64,000 nt of DNA from Chanodichthys erythropterus (taxonomy: Eukaryota; Chordata; Actinopteri; Cypriniformes; Xenocyprididae): the NCBI RefSeq assembly GCF_024489055.1, contig NC_090232.1:47577355-47641354 (forward strand), written 5' to 3'. Positions 1 to 27,539 of the stretch are shown here, piece after piece (the stretch's first letter is position 1; the number at the start of each line of letters is the position of its first letter). The notes beneath the pieces are model-generated. The model saw only the letters and a program-made list of their open reading frames with translations. It was not told where the DNA came from and did not search any database. A program made the position numbers and the translations under genes.

Positions 1-153
1 TCTGTTGTGAAGCTCTGGTGCCATCATGTCTGTTGTTCACTACATGGATAATGCCCAGTATGCCAGATGGTGGGCAGAATCCAGTGTTTAAATAAAATCC
101 ATATTTTATTTAATATCATATAAATTTGCTTTGCTTTTTATTTTTCTCATTAG

Positions 154-15228
<15,075 letters not shown>

Positions 15229-15274
15229 TGTTATAAACAACATTGGTTGATTACAGGAAATTAAACAATCTCTC

Positions 15275-15280
15275 AATAAA
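15275..15280 (+). promoter_or_regulatory. Candidate poly(A) signal of the upstream C3 gene
   Basis: AATAAA lies 47 bases after the C3 stop codon, a normal place for a compact 3' UTR. The cleavage site is not determined. Confidence 0.6.
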
Positions 15281-15804
15281 TCTTAAATAACATTGTTTGA
15301 TATTACATGTAATTTTGTAAAAAAAAAAAAAAAGCTAATCATAAGAGACTATCAAGGAGAATTTCTGGATATCTGAATAGGCTAAAATAAAATAGTTGAT
15401 TATTTCTGACATGAGTTATTATTCCTGACATTCATTTTCTGACAGGAGTTGACATGGACAATAAAAGATAATGAAGAGGTATTGGGATAAATTACTCAAT
15501 TCTTGAAGATTCAAGCATTAAAACCTCATGAGGCCTGTGCATGCGGAGTGTCTCAAGTCTAGAAAGCTTATACAAGAAGAATCTAACATCACACAGATGG
15601 GACATTTTGACCATATAGACCATATAGTTTTTTCCATACTGCCCTCAGTTGTCCACATGTAAGGAGAGATAGCCTATATTCTGAAATTTAAGATGGCTCT
15701 CAAAGATGTGAAATGTCATAAATTAACAGATTTAATGGTTTTTGGTGTGCATTACCACCAACAACACTAAATCAAGACTGAATGTCATCATAATGATAAT
15801 TATT

Positions 15805-15867
<63 letters not shown>

Positions 15868-16309
15868 ATCATGTCAACTACTTGTGCTAAATTCACCCAT
15901 AGTCAAAAGCAAAAAGACTTTGGTCAAAAAAAAATGTGTACGTTTTAAAATTAAATGCATAAATCTGGTGCATTCTGAGAGCAAAATTAAGTGACTAGAT
16001 CAATGAAGAAATTTGTTCTCTTTTAAACAATTTTGTGCTCTAAAAGTAATTTATTTATTGGTGATGGTAGGACACATTAATCACGTACACAACATATAGT
16101 AGGCTAAAATTCATAAGTGGTCAAACATGTAGAGTACACATTTAAACCATTAAATATATGTAGCAAAAAAGGTTACCTGTCACAGTCATGTTCTGTTTGT
16201 TTTGGTTGTCACACGTGCTTCTCTGTAAAAAAAATATTAGTCTTAATAATGTAACAATGGATAAAACACAGTATAAACTCAATGAGTCAAGAAATTATGT
16301 GATTGTTAT
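15281..16309. other. C3 3' flank; (AC)30 and otherwise nothing recognised
   Basis: AT-rich spacer after the C3 gene. The only clear feature is a perfect AC run at 15807-15866. Confidence 0.6.
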
Positions 16310-16526
16310 GTTTTAACCAACACATAACTATCAGCACTCAACAACCATCCACATTTGCTTCTGCCATAACAAATATAACTTGCAAAAAAGTTTAAACAGC
16401 CAGAGAAAAAAACTGTTGTATAAAAAGTCATGGGTCAGGACCTCAACTAAAGCAAACGCTGATCTCCTCAATGGTAACATCAAACCAAACATTTTTACCA
16501 AAACATTGACATCTAAACTTGTCAAT
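16310..16526. mobile_element. Fold-back fragment
   Basis: The segment from ACATAACTATCAGCAC to TAAACTTGTCAAT matches the family arm, seen inverted near 2230-2370. It ends abruptly where the GTACC-rich element begins. Confidence 0.45.
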
Positions 16527-16700
16527 ACACTCTCAGAAAATAAAGTACATAATTGTACCTTTAGGGGTACAATGGCTTGTCACTGGGGCTGTACCCTCAA
16601 GGGTACAAATTTGTACCTTAAGAGATCAGTTTTGTACCTTTATTTAACAGAACAAAAATTGACCCTTCAAAAAGGGTATGAAAATGGCTTTGACAGCGTA
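16527..16700. mobile_element. GTACC-rich small element
   Basis: Repeated TGTACCTT, GGGTACAA and GGGTATG blocks, as in 8575-8713. It looks like a short non-autonomous element. No ends with a duplication were found. Confidence 0.45.
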
Positions 16701-16716
16701 CAATCGTTGACTATAA

Positions 16717-16718
<2 letters not shown>

Positions 16719-16792
<74 letters not shown>
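16719..16792. repeat. (AT)37 microsatellite
   Basis: Pure AT alternation for 74 bases, followed by a few AC units. It directly follows the GTACC-rich element. Confidence 0.98.
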
Positions 16793-16794
<2 letters not shown>

Positions 16795-16844
16795 CACACA
16801 CACACTGAATTAAAATCAGAATTTATTAAATCCTTTCATTTTCA

Positions 16845-17290
16845 CATTTTACAACATTTCATTTTAAACGCATTTTTAAACATTCCATATGACTCCATCT
16901 TGCCGGATGTTAAAAAGTAACACTGATTGACAATTAGTGGAGACACCTGATGATAATAAGCAGAATCACTGAAGAAACAACAAGAGAAAAAGAGAGAGAC
17001 ACAACAACTACAACTGACTTCCAGCTATTAAACATTATTACACTTATTATTAACCAGTTTGATTTGATTTCTGTCATACATCAACAAAAGTTCTTATTGA
17101 GAATTAACAGATGTTTAGATGTTAATGTTTGAATGAAAGTTTAGTTTGAAGTCACCATGATGGTGAAAAGCATTTCCTTTAGTTGGGCTCTTGACTCTAT
17201 TTATTAACATTATTTGTTCTCTGGCTGCTCCAACTTTGTGTTTGTTGAGCACATTTGTTATGGCCAGAGATACCATGATCTGATCTGAGC
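16845..17290. mobile_element. Fold-back fragment, left arm (CATCTTGCCGG family)
   Basis: ACTCCATCTTGCCGGATG at 16890 and the body to 17290 match 5722-6170 closely, including the repeat-borne reading frame at 16950. The other arm is absent here. Confidence 0.65.
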
Positions 17291-17935
17291 TGTGTTCACA
17301 AAGTGTACTTTACATTAAATGATTTAGTTGATTAAAATAGTGATTTTGAGTAGTCTATACTAAGACAAGTAGACTACATCTAATCTTAATCATCTCTGAT
17401 TAAATATACAATACAAATTAGTTTTAAGTTACTGGAACTCTCCTGTAAGTGTACAATACTAGCTAGGCACTTGTTAGTTCTACATACTATTCCTATTTCA
17501 CCTTACTTTTTTTTTTTTTTTTTTTTTTTAAGGTAATCGGTTTGCATGCCTTTTTTATAATTAAGGTTTACTTATTGGATTTTACAGTGTAGGTGAAAAT
17601 AACGATATATTCTATTGACACCATGTAAAAGTAGCCTATCAGTTCTTTGCAAGAAGTGTAAATAGTATTTAGATGCTGTAGGTTATTGGCAGATACTATT
17701 TGTACCTCAGTATTTTTGTACAGGATGCAATAATATCATAGAGAGTGATTATATTTATACAAATTATTAAATGGATGCTTTATTATTGGGAGAATAAACC
17801 CCCTCAACTTTCCACCAACCCCATACTCAATGAACACTTTTAATATTATTAAACACTTGTTCACATTTTATTTCCACTTTTTGAACATTATTTTCATTTT
17901 ATTGAAAATGTATATGATGAGAAAATAGGAGTGAG
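17291..17935. other. Intergenic stretch, nothing recognised
   Basis: AT-rich DNA with a T-run at 17509-17531. No exon, end repeat or promoter was recognised before the L2 breakpoint. Confidence 0.5.
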
Positions 17936-20900
17936 CTCTATTATTGGGTGAGCTCTGCAAAATGCTGATTCGACCCCACAGCGATCGCTGTAAAAGCCAA
18001 AATCTGAAACCCTACATGCCATTGTTGGCCACTGAATACACTGAATTACATCTGTCCCTTTTTAAACTTGAGTGGCCCAACCAGACACTAGAGCTATACT
18101 GTAAAGAGTGTTTGTCAACAAGGGACTCTATTTGCACTATTTCAGAGTTAGTACTGGCTGCGGATAAAGTCCTTGTTGTTGGTGATTTTAATATCCATGT
18201 AGATAATAATAAAGACGCATTTGGATTGGCATTTGCAGATATTTTAAACTCTATTGGAGTTAGACAACACGTGTCAGGACCCACTCATTGTCGTAATCAT
18301 ACCCTAGATCTAATACTGTCGCATGGAATAGATATTGATGCTGTTGAAATTCTACAGCAGAGCGATGATATATCAGATCATTATTTAGTCTCGTGTATAA
18401 TACAATTAGCCAAGGCTAAAAAACCACCACCCAGCCATAAATATTGTAGAACAATCACGTCTGCCACTAAAGATTGCTTTATAAATAATCTCCCCGAGCA
18501 GTTTCATCGCCTTAGTATACCTGACAACTTAGAAGAACTCGATGCTGCAACAGAAACTATTGGCTCTCTCTTTTCCAGCACATTAGATGTAGTCGCTCCT
18601 TTACGTCTAAAGAAGATTAAGGAAACTAATCCAACGCCGTGGTATGATGAGCACACTCGGGCTCTAAAACGAGCTGTTAGAAAAGCTGAACGTAGTTGGA
18701 AGAAAACAAAACTAGAAGTTTTTCGCCTTTCGTGGAAAGAAAAAATGATTGAGTACAGAACAGCCATAAGAAATGCTAGATCTACTTATTTTTCAAATCT
18801 CTTAATAGAAAACAAACATAATCCTAGGTATTTATTTGACACAGTGGCGAAATTAACTAGAAACAGAGATTCAACTGCTGACGTTTCCATAGAGCACAGC
18901 AGTAATGACTTTATGAACTTCTTTACTTGCAAGATTGATAATATTAGAGAGAAAATTATAAACATGCAACCGTCTACAGTTTCGCTTCAGACAGTGCACT
19001 GTAGTGTCCCTGAGGTAAAACTAGAATCACTCGCCGCTATAGGAGAGTAAGAATTATCTAAACTTATCAAATCATCAAAATCAACGACATGTATGTTAGA
19101 CCCAATGCCGACTAAACTACTGAAAGAAATGCTTCCAGAGGTCGTAGGTCCACTTCTTGATATAATTAATTCATCTTTAACACAAGGACACGTGCCAAAA
19201 ACCTTTAAGCAGGCTATTATCAAACCTCTTATTAAAAAAACTCAACTAGATCCGAGAGATTTAGTAAATTACAGGCCAATCTCGAATCTACCTTTTCTGT
19301 CAAAGATACTAGAAAAGGCAGTTTCAACACAACTGTGTTCCTTTTTAGAAAGAAATGGAATCTGTGAGGATTTCCAGTCAGGATTTAGACCATACCATAG
19401 TACTGAGACTGCTCTCGTTAGAGTTACAAACGATCTACTCCTATCATCCGATCGTGGCTGTATTTCTCTATTAGTGTTATTAGATCTCAGTGCTGCTTTT
19501 GACACTATCGATCATAACATTCTTTTAAAAAGACTTGAAAACTATATTGGCATTAGTGGAATTGCTTTGGCATGGTTCAAATCATACTTATCTGACCGTT
19601 ATCAGTCTGTGGTAGTTAATGAAGAGATGTCGTATCGATCACAGGTTAAATATGGGGTACCACAAGGCTCAGTATTAGGACCGTTGCTTTTCACTCTGTA
19701 CATGCTGCCCTTAGGAGAGATAATTAGGAAGCATGGTGTTAGTTTTCACTGCTACGCTGACGATACTCAGCTCTATATTTCCTCGCGCCCTGACGAAACC
19801 TACAAATTCACAAAACTAACAGAATGCATAGCTGACATTAAAAACTGGATGACAAGAAATTTCTTATTATTAAATTCAGAAAAAAATGATATCCTAATCT
19901 TTGGACCAAAAACTTCCTCACGAAAAAACCTTGAATACTCTCTAACACTTGACGGGTGCTCCATTAAACCTTCGTCCTCAGTTAGGAACCTGGGTGTGCT
20001 CTTTGATACCAATCTTTCATTTGAAAGTCATGTTTCTAGTATCTGTAAAACCGCCTTCTTCCATCTAAAAAATATATCTAAATTACGACATATGCTCTCA
20101 ATGACAAATGTGGAACAGTTGGTTCATGCATTCATGACCTCAAGACTAGATTACTGTAACGCTCTACTGGGTGATTGTTCTGCTCGGCTTTTAAACAAAC
20201 TACAGTTGGTCCAAAATGCGGCAGCTAGAGTTCTTACTAGAACCAGAAAGTATGACCATATTAGCCCAGTTCTGTCAACATTACATTGGCTCCCTATTAA
20301 ACATCGTATAGATTTTAAAATCTTGCTACTTACTTATAAAGCTCTAAATGGTTTAGCTCCCCATTACCTAAGTGAGCTCTTAATGCATTATAGTCTTTTA
20401 CGTTTATTGCGATCTCAGAATTTAGGCCAGTTGATAATACCCAGAATATCAAAATCAACTGAAGGCGGCAGATCCTTTTCCTATTTAGCACCTAAACTCT
20501 GGAACAATCTTCCTAGCATTGTTCGGGAAGCAGACACACTCTGTCAGTTTAAATCTAGACTAAAAACACATCTCTTTGCTCTTGCATACACATAACACAT
20601 TATCAATACATTAACATTTTTCAAATCCGTTAAAGGATTGTTACGCTGCAATAATTAGGTCGGCCGGAACCGAGAACATTTCCTATAACACTAGATATAC
20701 CTGTACATCAGAATAAGAATGGCATCTACGCTAATATCTGTCTCTCTGCTTATCCTGAGGTTTGCCGGGTGCTGGATCCAGGCCGTATCCAGATCAGATG
20801 GAGAACCTGCGTCTGGACCTGACTACAACGTAGCCCAGGAGACAATGGGCCTAAAGATCCAATTCTGGCTGCATCTATAATTCAGATTTTTTATCCCCGT

Positions 20901-21262
20901 ATCCGCTTACATATATTTATATATAATCGATTTTTAATCTCTATAATAAAAATGTACAATTCAGATTTTGATCTCCATATACATTTACATATATATATCT
21001 TCCAAGGGTTTTTTTCCCTCCTAGGACTTTTTTCCCAGTGCTAGCACGCTGGGTTTTTCTCCTAGGGTTTTTTTTCCACCCCTGGAAGTCAGCCGACATT
21101 GGCTTAATGTAGCACCATCTTGTATATGTTACATATTACCACGCTTGTTTGTACAGTTTTAACCACTTCCCTTTTTTTCTGTGCTTCTAATATGTAAAGC
21201 TGCTTTGAAACAATTACCAATTGTAAAAGCGCTATATAAATAAATTTGACTTGACTTGACTT
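17936..21262 (+). mobile_element. L2-like LINE, 5'-truncated
   Basis: Contains the C-terminal part of the endonuclease and the reverse transcriptase (17944-20595), a 3' UTR, and the end AAGCGCTATATAAATAAATT followed by TGACT repeats, a tail seen in L2-group fish elements. The 5' UTR and the first half of the endonuclease are missing. A short L2-like tail on the - strand lies at 62424-62497. Confidence 0.85.
17944..20595 (+). pseudogene. L2-like LINE ORF2: endonuclease end plus reverse transcriptase
   Basis: One frame interrupted by a single stop, TAA at 19048-19050. The first segment has the endonuclease motifs VVGDFNIHVDN, TLDLILS and SDHYLVSC. The second has the RT motifs NYRPISNLPFLSKILEK, SGFRPYHSTETAL, LDLSAAFDTIDH (motif A), GVPQGSVLGPLLF, YADDTQLY (motif C) and a C-terminal region ending FKSRLKTHLFALAYT. 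The codons before about 18170 do not read like a normal endonuclease start, in line with 5' truncation. Such proteins copy the element by target-primed reverse transcription. This copy is inactive. L2 is favoured over CR1/Rex by the tail. Confidence 0.85.
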
Positions 21263-21479
21263 ACTGTAAATAGACACTCCGTTATAGGCTTCTGAAAAGT
21301 TAACAGATAAACTGTGAAGCTGGCTGAAAGAGCAATACTGGCAATTAGCACAAAACTCTATATCTATGTAATTGCTAAATAAATAAATTATTAGGCCACG
21401 TATTAGAAGTGTTGATTAGTAGAAAAGTATGAATTAGCAGTGTTATGAAAACTATATAGAATAAACGCCTATAGGGTAT

Positions 21480-23882
21480 TTATGAGAATTTATGGGCAAC
21501 ACAAATTTAACCTCAATAAAGGTTAGCCTGGGATGAACGCAAATTCCCATGATAAACCTCTGGGATTTTGGAGCACCAACTTGTAACAGTAGGTCAACAT
21601 AACTATTGAGTTCTTTAATTGATTCCCTGTCTTATTCTGCCCTCTAGTGGGTAATATCGAACGAGAACACGCTGCTAACCCTGCCCAATAAATGCTTTTA
21701 ATGTTAATAAACACTCGTTAGGCTGGTTATTTGACAGTGACTCTCTTAAGGTTGTGTATTTATCACAGTGGAGGAGGAAGTGTGCCTCCGTCTCAACTGC
21801 CCCTGATCTGCATTCATTACAGACTCGATCTTCTTTGGGTAACCATGTCTTCTTGTGTCGCCCTCTTTCTATGGCCAGCTGGTGGTCACTAAGTCTGTAC
21901 TTGGTTAATAAATTCCTGTGTGTTGTATTTCTGATAGAGGTGAGATATTCAGCCAAACTGTATTCTCTGTTTAATCTGAGGTAACACTGGAGACGACTTT
22001 GCTCTTTCGTTTGCTCTTTCCAGTGCTGCATGTATGCTTTTTTCTCTTCACTCATAATTTCTTTAATTCTTGCATGATTTTCAGGGACAGTGATTTTGAA
22101 CGCTTTGTTTGTCATTTCTGACACCATTGCACAAAGATGACTTTTCTGAGCACTCAGTTCTTGTGTTTTTAGTGCTTTAAAATGAAGTGTGTCTTCAGGA
22201 CTAGATTTTAAGTGTATCCAGAACTTTAAAGCTCTTTTTTTAATCATTAAATTGAGGGGAAGACGGCCTAGTTCCGCCCTACAAGCGTTATTAGGTGTGT
22301 TTCTGTGGACATGAAGGATGCTTCTACAGAACTCTACATGTAGACCTTCTAAAGGATGTTTGTCCCAATCCTTATGGCTGTAGTTACTCGCTGGACCCCA
22401 GATCTCACTTTCATATGAGGCAATGGGCAGTATCACACTATCAAAGATCTTTGTCCAAATTCTGATTGGAATGTTTATTTTGAATAATTTAGTTCGTATG
22501 GCATGCATTGCTCTGCGGGCTTTTATAAGTAATGTTTTAATAGCCAAATTGAAATTTCCAGTGGGTGTTAAAACCAAACCAAGATAATTATATTGTAAAG
22601 AGTGCTGAAGAGTGGTGTTGTTTACAGTAAATGCATGTTTATGTTCCAGATTTCTGTTTTTTTTTCTGAAATATCATAATCTTAGTTTTCTGGATGTTGA
22701 CTTCTAAGGCCCAGTCATGGCAGTATTTAGTTAAAATGTCTAGGTGGTTCTGGAGACCTTCCGCCGTTTTAGATAGAATTAGAAAGTCGTCTGCATACAG
22801 TAAATATTTGACTTCTGTGTCAAATAGTTGTAGTCCTGGACTCTCTGATTGGTCCAGTAGATCTGCCAATTCATTAATATAAATGTTAAATAAAGTTGGG
22901 CTGAGGCAGCAGCCTTGTCTGACCCCTCACTCTTGGGAAAAATATTCTGTTCTCTGTTGACCTATTTTTACTGCACATTTATTTTGGTTATACATGTTTT
23001 TAATTAAGTCGTATATTTTGCCCCCAATACCACTTTGAATGATTTTATAAAACAATCCTTTATGCCAAATGGAGTCAAAAGCTTTCTTGAAATCTACGAA
23101 GCATGCAAATATTTTTCCTTCTTTCTTTTGGTGTACATGTTTGTTTATTAATGTGTGTAGTGTGTGAATATGATCAGTGGTTCGATGTTTAGGGAGGAAG
23201 CCAATTTGAGATTTGCTGATGACATTGTGCTGCTTTAAGAAAAATGAAATCCGAGAGTTAATTATAGAACAAAATACTTTTCCCAAATTACTGGTTACAC
23301 AGATTCCTCTGTAGTTATTAGGGTCTGTTTTGTCTCCACTTTTAAAGATGGGAGAAATGAGCCCTGTATTCCAGACCTCTGGAAAAACACCTGAACTCAG
23401 AATCAAGTTAAAGAGTTTGAGCAATGCATTCTGAAGTTCAGGAGAGCTGTTTTTAGCATTTCATTTTTTATTTTGTCAGGGCCACAGGATTTATTAGATT
23501 TGAGAGATTTCAGTTTTACACTAAGTTCTTGTTGGGTTATTGGATAATCTAGTGGATATTGGTTGTTTTTGATGCATGACTCAAGAGCGTTCAATTTTTC
23601 AAGGACTTTTAATTGGTTGGGATTACTTAAAGGGTCAGTTTGATGGCTATAGAGGTTCTTGAAATAATCTTTCCAAATATGACCATCTTGTATGGCTGGT
23701 TCTTGTGGCTTTGTGGTGTTCAAACTGTTCCACATGCTCCAGAACTGGCCCTGATCAATTGTGTTTTCAATCTTTTGAAGCGTGCTGTTATAATAATCCA
23801 GTTTCTTCTGTCTCAGTGTGTTTTTGTATTGTTTCAGAAGTTCTGAGTGTTTTAAGCGCAACTCGGTGTTAACTGGATCTTT

Positions 23883-23886
<4 letters not shown>
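21480..23886 (-). mobile_element. LINE of probable I/Nimb-like type, damaged, - strand
   Basis: On the - strand the RT region runs from about 23886 down to the stop at 21675 and a short 3' part to about 21480. The endonuclease is missing. The clade is a guess from the style of the RT and the terminal Cys-rich segment. Confidence 0.65.
21675..23861 (-). pseudogene. LINE reverse transcriptase pseudogene (- strand)
   Basis: Four open segments follow one another: 23861-23403, 23424-22927, 22869-22639 and 22577-21675. They show SNKSCGPDKIKNEML, NNYRGICVTSNLGKVF, IGFLPKHRTTDHI, CFVDFKKAFDSIWH (RT motif A), LLYADDFLILS (motif C) and, at the end, a zinc-binding-like CNECRSG..HFLLHCD. Breaks: a frame change near 23405-23450, an in-frame stop at about 22926, and a frame change at the A-run (- strand) near 22653-22661. 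The product would have been a retrotransposon polymerase. It cannot be made from this copy. Confidence 0.8.

Positions 23887-23961
<75 letters not shown>
23886..23961. repeat. (CT)n(AT)n compound microsatellite
   Basis: About 44 bases of CT then about 31 of AT, exactly at the 5' breakpoint of the - strand LINE, then a T-run to about 23978. Confidence 0.97.
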
Positions 23962-23966
<5 letters not shown>

Positions 23967-24182
23967 TTTTTTTTTTTTGGGGTGACTTATTCTTTAAACA
24001 ATAAACAAAGAAACAATCAATCACCACCAGTATTAGTTTAACAACTCCTAGAGTTAAAATACACATTCATGTACTGTATGTATTAATTAAAAAAATGTCT
24101 ACTTTGTCCCTCATCAAGGCAATCAAACTCTCATCTCTCCAGATGCACTGAATGGTTATATCTGTTTTGGTATTTGTTATAC

Positions 24183-24944
24183 TTGCCAGTAGTATTTGTG
24201 GCTGTCCTTTAGCTTTGCTTGACCATTGACAAATTGTATGTGTGTCACCTGAGAAATGTCATCAACATCAGGGCATTTTACCTCTGCAAGTCCAAAGGGA
24301 GAGTTCTCAGTAGGGTCGTAGACTCTGCCATCAGGGCTTGTGCCAAGGTGTGGCGCATCAGGATGTACAACAAACCCACACTGTAAAACTTTGACATTCA
24401 TCATACCAGAGTACTGAAATAGCACTTCAGGCTCAAGATCCAGTTCATGCTTCATTGCAGAAGTCTGACGAACCCCTTTGATGATTCGGGCAGCTAGTGC
24501 CCGGCTGGTCGACTCTCCTCTGACATGACACGCCTCACGGAATCTGTTGGATGTAATGCGTGGTGTACGCATTTGGTTCCATAAAGCAGACTTTGACTGG
24601 TCCCGTGTCTTTTTCAATTATTGTGCTTAGTTCTTGAGTGACTGCCAAGCTTTCTAAGAACAACATATCATGGAAATTCGGGACAAATTTCAATCTTCCT
24701 TCAAATGTATACCCATCCAGAGGAAGCGTAGGGAAAGCAGGGGCTTCTGCATGTTTGACAGCATCCCTTGATGACTCAGCAGGGCACTGGTAGGACAGCA
24801 AAGAACCTTTGGGTACTAGGCCAAACTTAGACTCCATCAGATTCAACTCCGACAAGCCATGCAGAACCTTGCAGATCAGTGGCTGAGGCCTGACACTTAT
24901 TAAAGACTCCACAGAAGAGAGCAGCAAATTATTGGGAAGGGGAC
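24183..24944 (-). pseudogene. YqaJ-type nuclease exon, frameshifted
   Basis: On the - strand an acceptor TTTGTTTTTAG precedes 24944 and a donor-like GTATAA follows 24183, so this reads as one exon. The second segment (24617 downwards) has RITSNRFREACHVRG, then FVVHPDAPHLGTSPDGRVYD and AEVKCPD, and ends KYYWQ. This is the YqaJ exonuclease pattern, with the G.SPDG and E.KCP catalytic signature. The first segment (24954 to 24535) is in another frame; the change falls at an A-run (- strand) near 24605-24612. In fish such domains are often carried by DNA transposons (for example ISL2EU-like elements) or by derived host genes. No flanking exon was found, so I call it a transposon-derived remnant. 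Confidence 0.7.
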
Positions 24945-24960
24945 CTAAAAACAAAGGGGA

Positions 24961-25321
24961 AAAAAAGAGAATAGAAATAATACTTTTAAAAGCCCTTTAG
25001 TTTGAAAATCTTTTTGCTATACACCACTGAACCCAACCCTCTAGATTCAATTTCACTCTACTCAACATGTGTTAACTCTGGCAGCTATTTTGTAGTCTAG
25101 GCCACACCCTGGAGTGTACCATTCTACAGGTAAGTTTTACTTTCTTACATATGCACTTCTTATCCAATTATGCATAAAAAAACAACATCTATCTGTATTT
25201 AAATGACATTATAACACAATATAACAATTTAACAAATGATTTAACAAAGATAAGCCTTGTTTTACAGAGTACAGTGTTCATTGATTGAGTACAAAAAAGT
25301 GAATCGAGGAGTCATTACAGA
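24961..25321. other. Spacer, nothing recognised
   Basis: AT-rich sequence between the YqaJ exon and the inverted-repeat arm at 25322. On the - strand it could be an intron of the YqaJ remnant. Confidence 0.4.
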
Positions 25322-25481
25322 CTTGGGTAAAGTTGGTTTTATATTCGCACATTCGGACTTCTGGTAAATTCAGACTTTCCAATAAATGTGCAATAAATTA
25401 ATGTTTGCAAATTTTAAGCAGCAACATGATATTGACAACCAACGATTGTCAACTTACTACATTTTTCACAGTCGATCAAAG
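25322..25481. repeat. Inverted arm matching 27381-27539
   Basis: CTTGGGTAAAGTTGG at the start through ACAGTCGATCAAA is the near-perfect inverse of 27381-27539 (about 160 bases, few mismatches). It is truncated where the LINE at 25482 begins. Confidence 0.85.
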
Positions 25482-26470
25482 ATATATGGATCTCTACCAA
25501 GACAAAATATTCATATTTACAGATGGATCAAAGCAGCCAGAAACAGGCCGTACTGATCATTTATCAGTAAACACGGTAGAGCTTTTGGCAATTTTATTGG
25601 CATTACAGTGGTTGGAAGAAAATAATCAGATGCAAAATGTAGCCATAGCTTATCTGCCCTATCTAGTATTCAATCTGGGGAAACATCATGCAGAAAAGAT
25701 ATCATATATCAGATATATTACTTGCTATTAATACTGTATGATAGAGGGATGGATGTTTTTTTTTTTTTTCTTTGGGTTCCTGCTCATGTAGAGGTAGAAG
25801 GAAATGAGATTGTAGATACTCTGACAAAAGGATCACTAAAACATGATTGATGTACAAGTACCATTATGTAGAGCAGAAATTAAAACCATTATTAAGGGAC
25901 ATGTAAACAAAATATGGCAAGAATATTGGGACATAGCTGATACTGGATGACATCTGTATAGTATACAAAAACAAGTAGGTATAAGTATTAGGCAGAGCAG
26001 GAATCCAAAGGAAGAAAAGATAGTTACACATCTTAGAATAGGTCATGCTGGTCTAAATTTTACATTACATAGAATAGGAAAACACCCCACTGGTCTTTGC
26101 AATCACTGCAACTCACAAGAAACAGTAAAGCATATTTTAATGGATTGTAAAAGATATGAAGAAGAAAGAAGGGAATTAGAAATACAAGTTGGAAAACAAA
26201 ACATGACATTAATAAATCGTCTAGGGAAAACAATGCCTGGGAAAATATTCAGTCCTCTAATGCGTTATTTGGAAAGTACTGGGTTAAGTGAAAGAATTTG
26301 ATATGGATATTTAGTTTTTTTGTTTGTTTGTTTGTTTGTTTGTTTTTTTCATTAGTTTTAAGTCCTTCCTTTTTGTCAAGTTGCTGTCCACACTCCAGTC
26401 CAGTAGGTGGCAGTAAATGCACCTTAAGTTGGTTTATCATCCGCCAATAAAAGACAAAAGAAGAAGAAGC
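25482..26470 (+). mobile_element. LINE 3' fragment with RNase H, decayed
   Basis: IFIFTDGSKQPETGRT and VNTVELLAILLALQWLEEN near 25505-25625 are RNase H motifs (the catalytic D of TDGS and the E of VEL). An internal deletion after ETGRT is inferred. Further on come EGNEIVDTLTKGS and, near 26040-26170, GHAGLN, the Cys-rich CNHCN and HILMDCKRYEEERRE. The tail, AGTAGGTGGCAGTAAATGCA followed by AAGAAGAAG, is the usual end of such fish LINEs. RNase H in a LINE points to the I group. Frames are broken near 25730. Confidence 0.75.
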
Positions 26471-26511
26471 CCATCTTAAATAAAAACTTAAAAATCAGAC
26501 ATATGTGTATT

Positions 26512-27190
26512 GTGCAGTGCCCAAGGAAGTCGACCGGAAGTTGAAGTCGGCCGGGTGCCGCCATCTTGTAGCAGATCTTCACTTGCGTTAGCATCCCCAT
26601 TGACTCCCATTCATTTTGGCGTCACTTTGACAGTGAATAACTTTACATCTGAGGCGTTTAAAGACTCCATTTGTCCATTATTTATTTACAAAGATACACA
26701 ACAATGTATAAAGGGCTCCATTACCTTCTATGTTACATTATGGCCCGTAGAAACAGTTTTTGTAAAAATAAGCTAACGATTGCGTCATAACCACTCGACT
26801 CTCTGTTGCACAGTAGAGAAATTACTGTACAGACAGGAGGAGAAGCTCGCAGGCAATCGGGGAGATTATCTTAATATGGCGTACTGGAGTTACATTTTAA
26901 AATACTATACAAAATAATTAATCAGAATACTTACTCCTTCTCACTCACGCCAAAGAACTCCCCGCTCAAGCTCACCGTCTCTGCAAGATTAACGATGGCA
27001 GTTTGCACACACAGCTACTAGAAGATTTACATCTGTCAGACAGGTTACGGACGTCATCAAGCTTAGTGTGAGTCTGCGCGTCAGAAACGGAAGTGCTAAA
27101 AATCGCTAAAAATGGGCTTCACTTGACTCAATTGAGTTCCAATGGGGTCGCTGTGTCCATTTCTTTTACTGTCTATGGTATTGTGGTTAT
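26512..27190. mobile_element. Unclassified repeat-like segment
   Basis: AAGTCGACCGGAAGTTGAAG at the start and TTCTTTTACTGTCTATGG at the end resemble common fish non-autonomous elements by eye. I found no inverted ends, no duplication and no coding region. Confidence 0.35.
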
Positions 27191-27255
27191 TCATGCTAAC
27201 AATGAATGAGCAATGCTAATGCTAACACATTGTACATCCACTACACCTAACAAAC

Positions 27256-27539
27256 ACTTTTGGTTGGTTTTCTATTCGCACATTCGGACATCCGTATTCA
27301 AAAGTCTTGTTAATCACACTACATTGGACATTCAGTGGACATTCACAAGTAAATATGCCATTAAAACAATACTTGCCTATTTTGATCGACTGTGAAAAAT
27401 GTTGTAAGTTGACAATCGTTGGTTGTCAATATCATGTCGCTGCTTAAAATTCACAAACATTAATTTATTGCACATTTATTGGAAAGTCTGAATTTATCAG
27501 AAGTCCGAATGTGCGAATATAAAACCAACTTTACCCAAG
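27256..27539. mobile_element. Candidate 284-bp inverted-repeat element
   Basis: The left end (TTGGTTTTCTATTCGCACAT) is inverse to the right end (ATGTGCGAATATAAAACCAA) over about 30 bases. Its right 159 bases recur inverted at 25322-25481. No target duplication is obvious. Confidence 0.6.

Noticed and set aside
16380..16808. 142-codon open frame
   Set aside because: It is built from a fold-back fragment, a GTACC-rich element and an AT microsatellite in a row. It ends in Ile-Tyr repeats.
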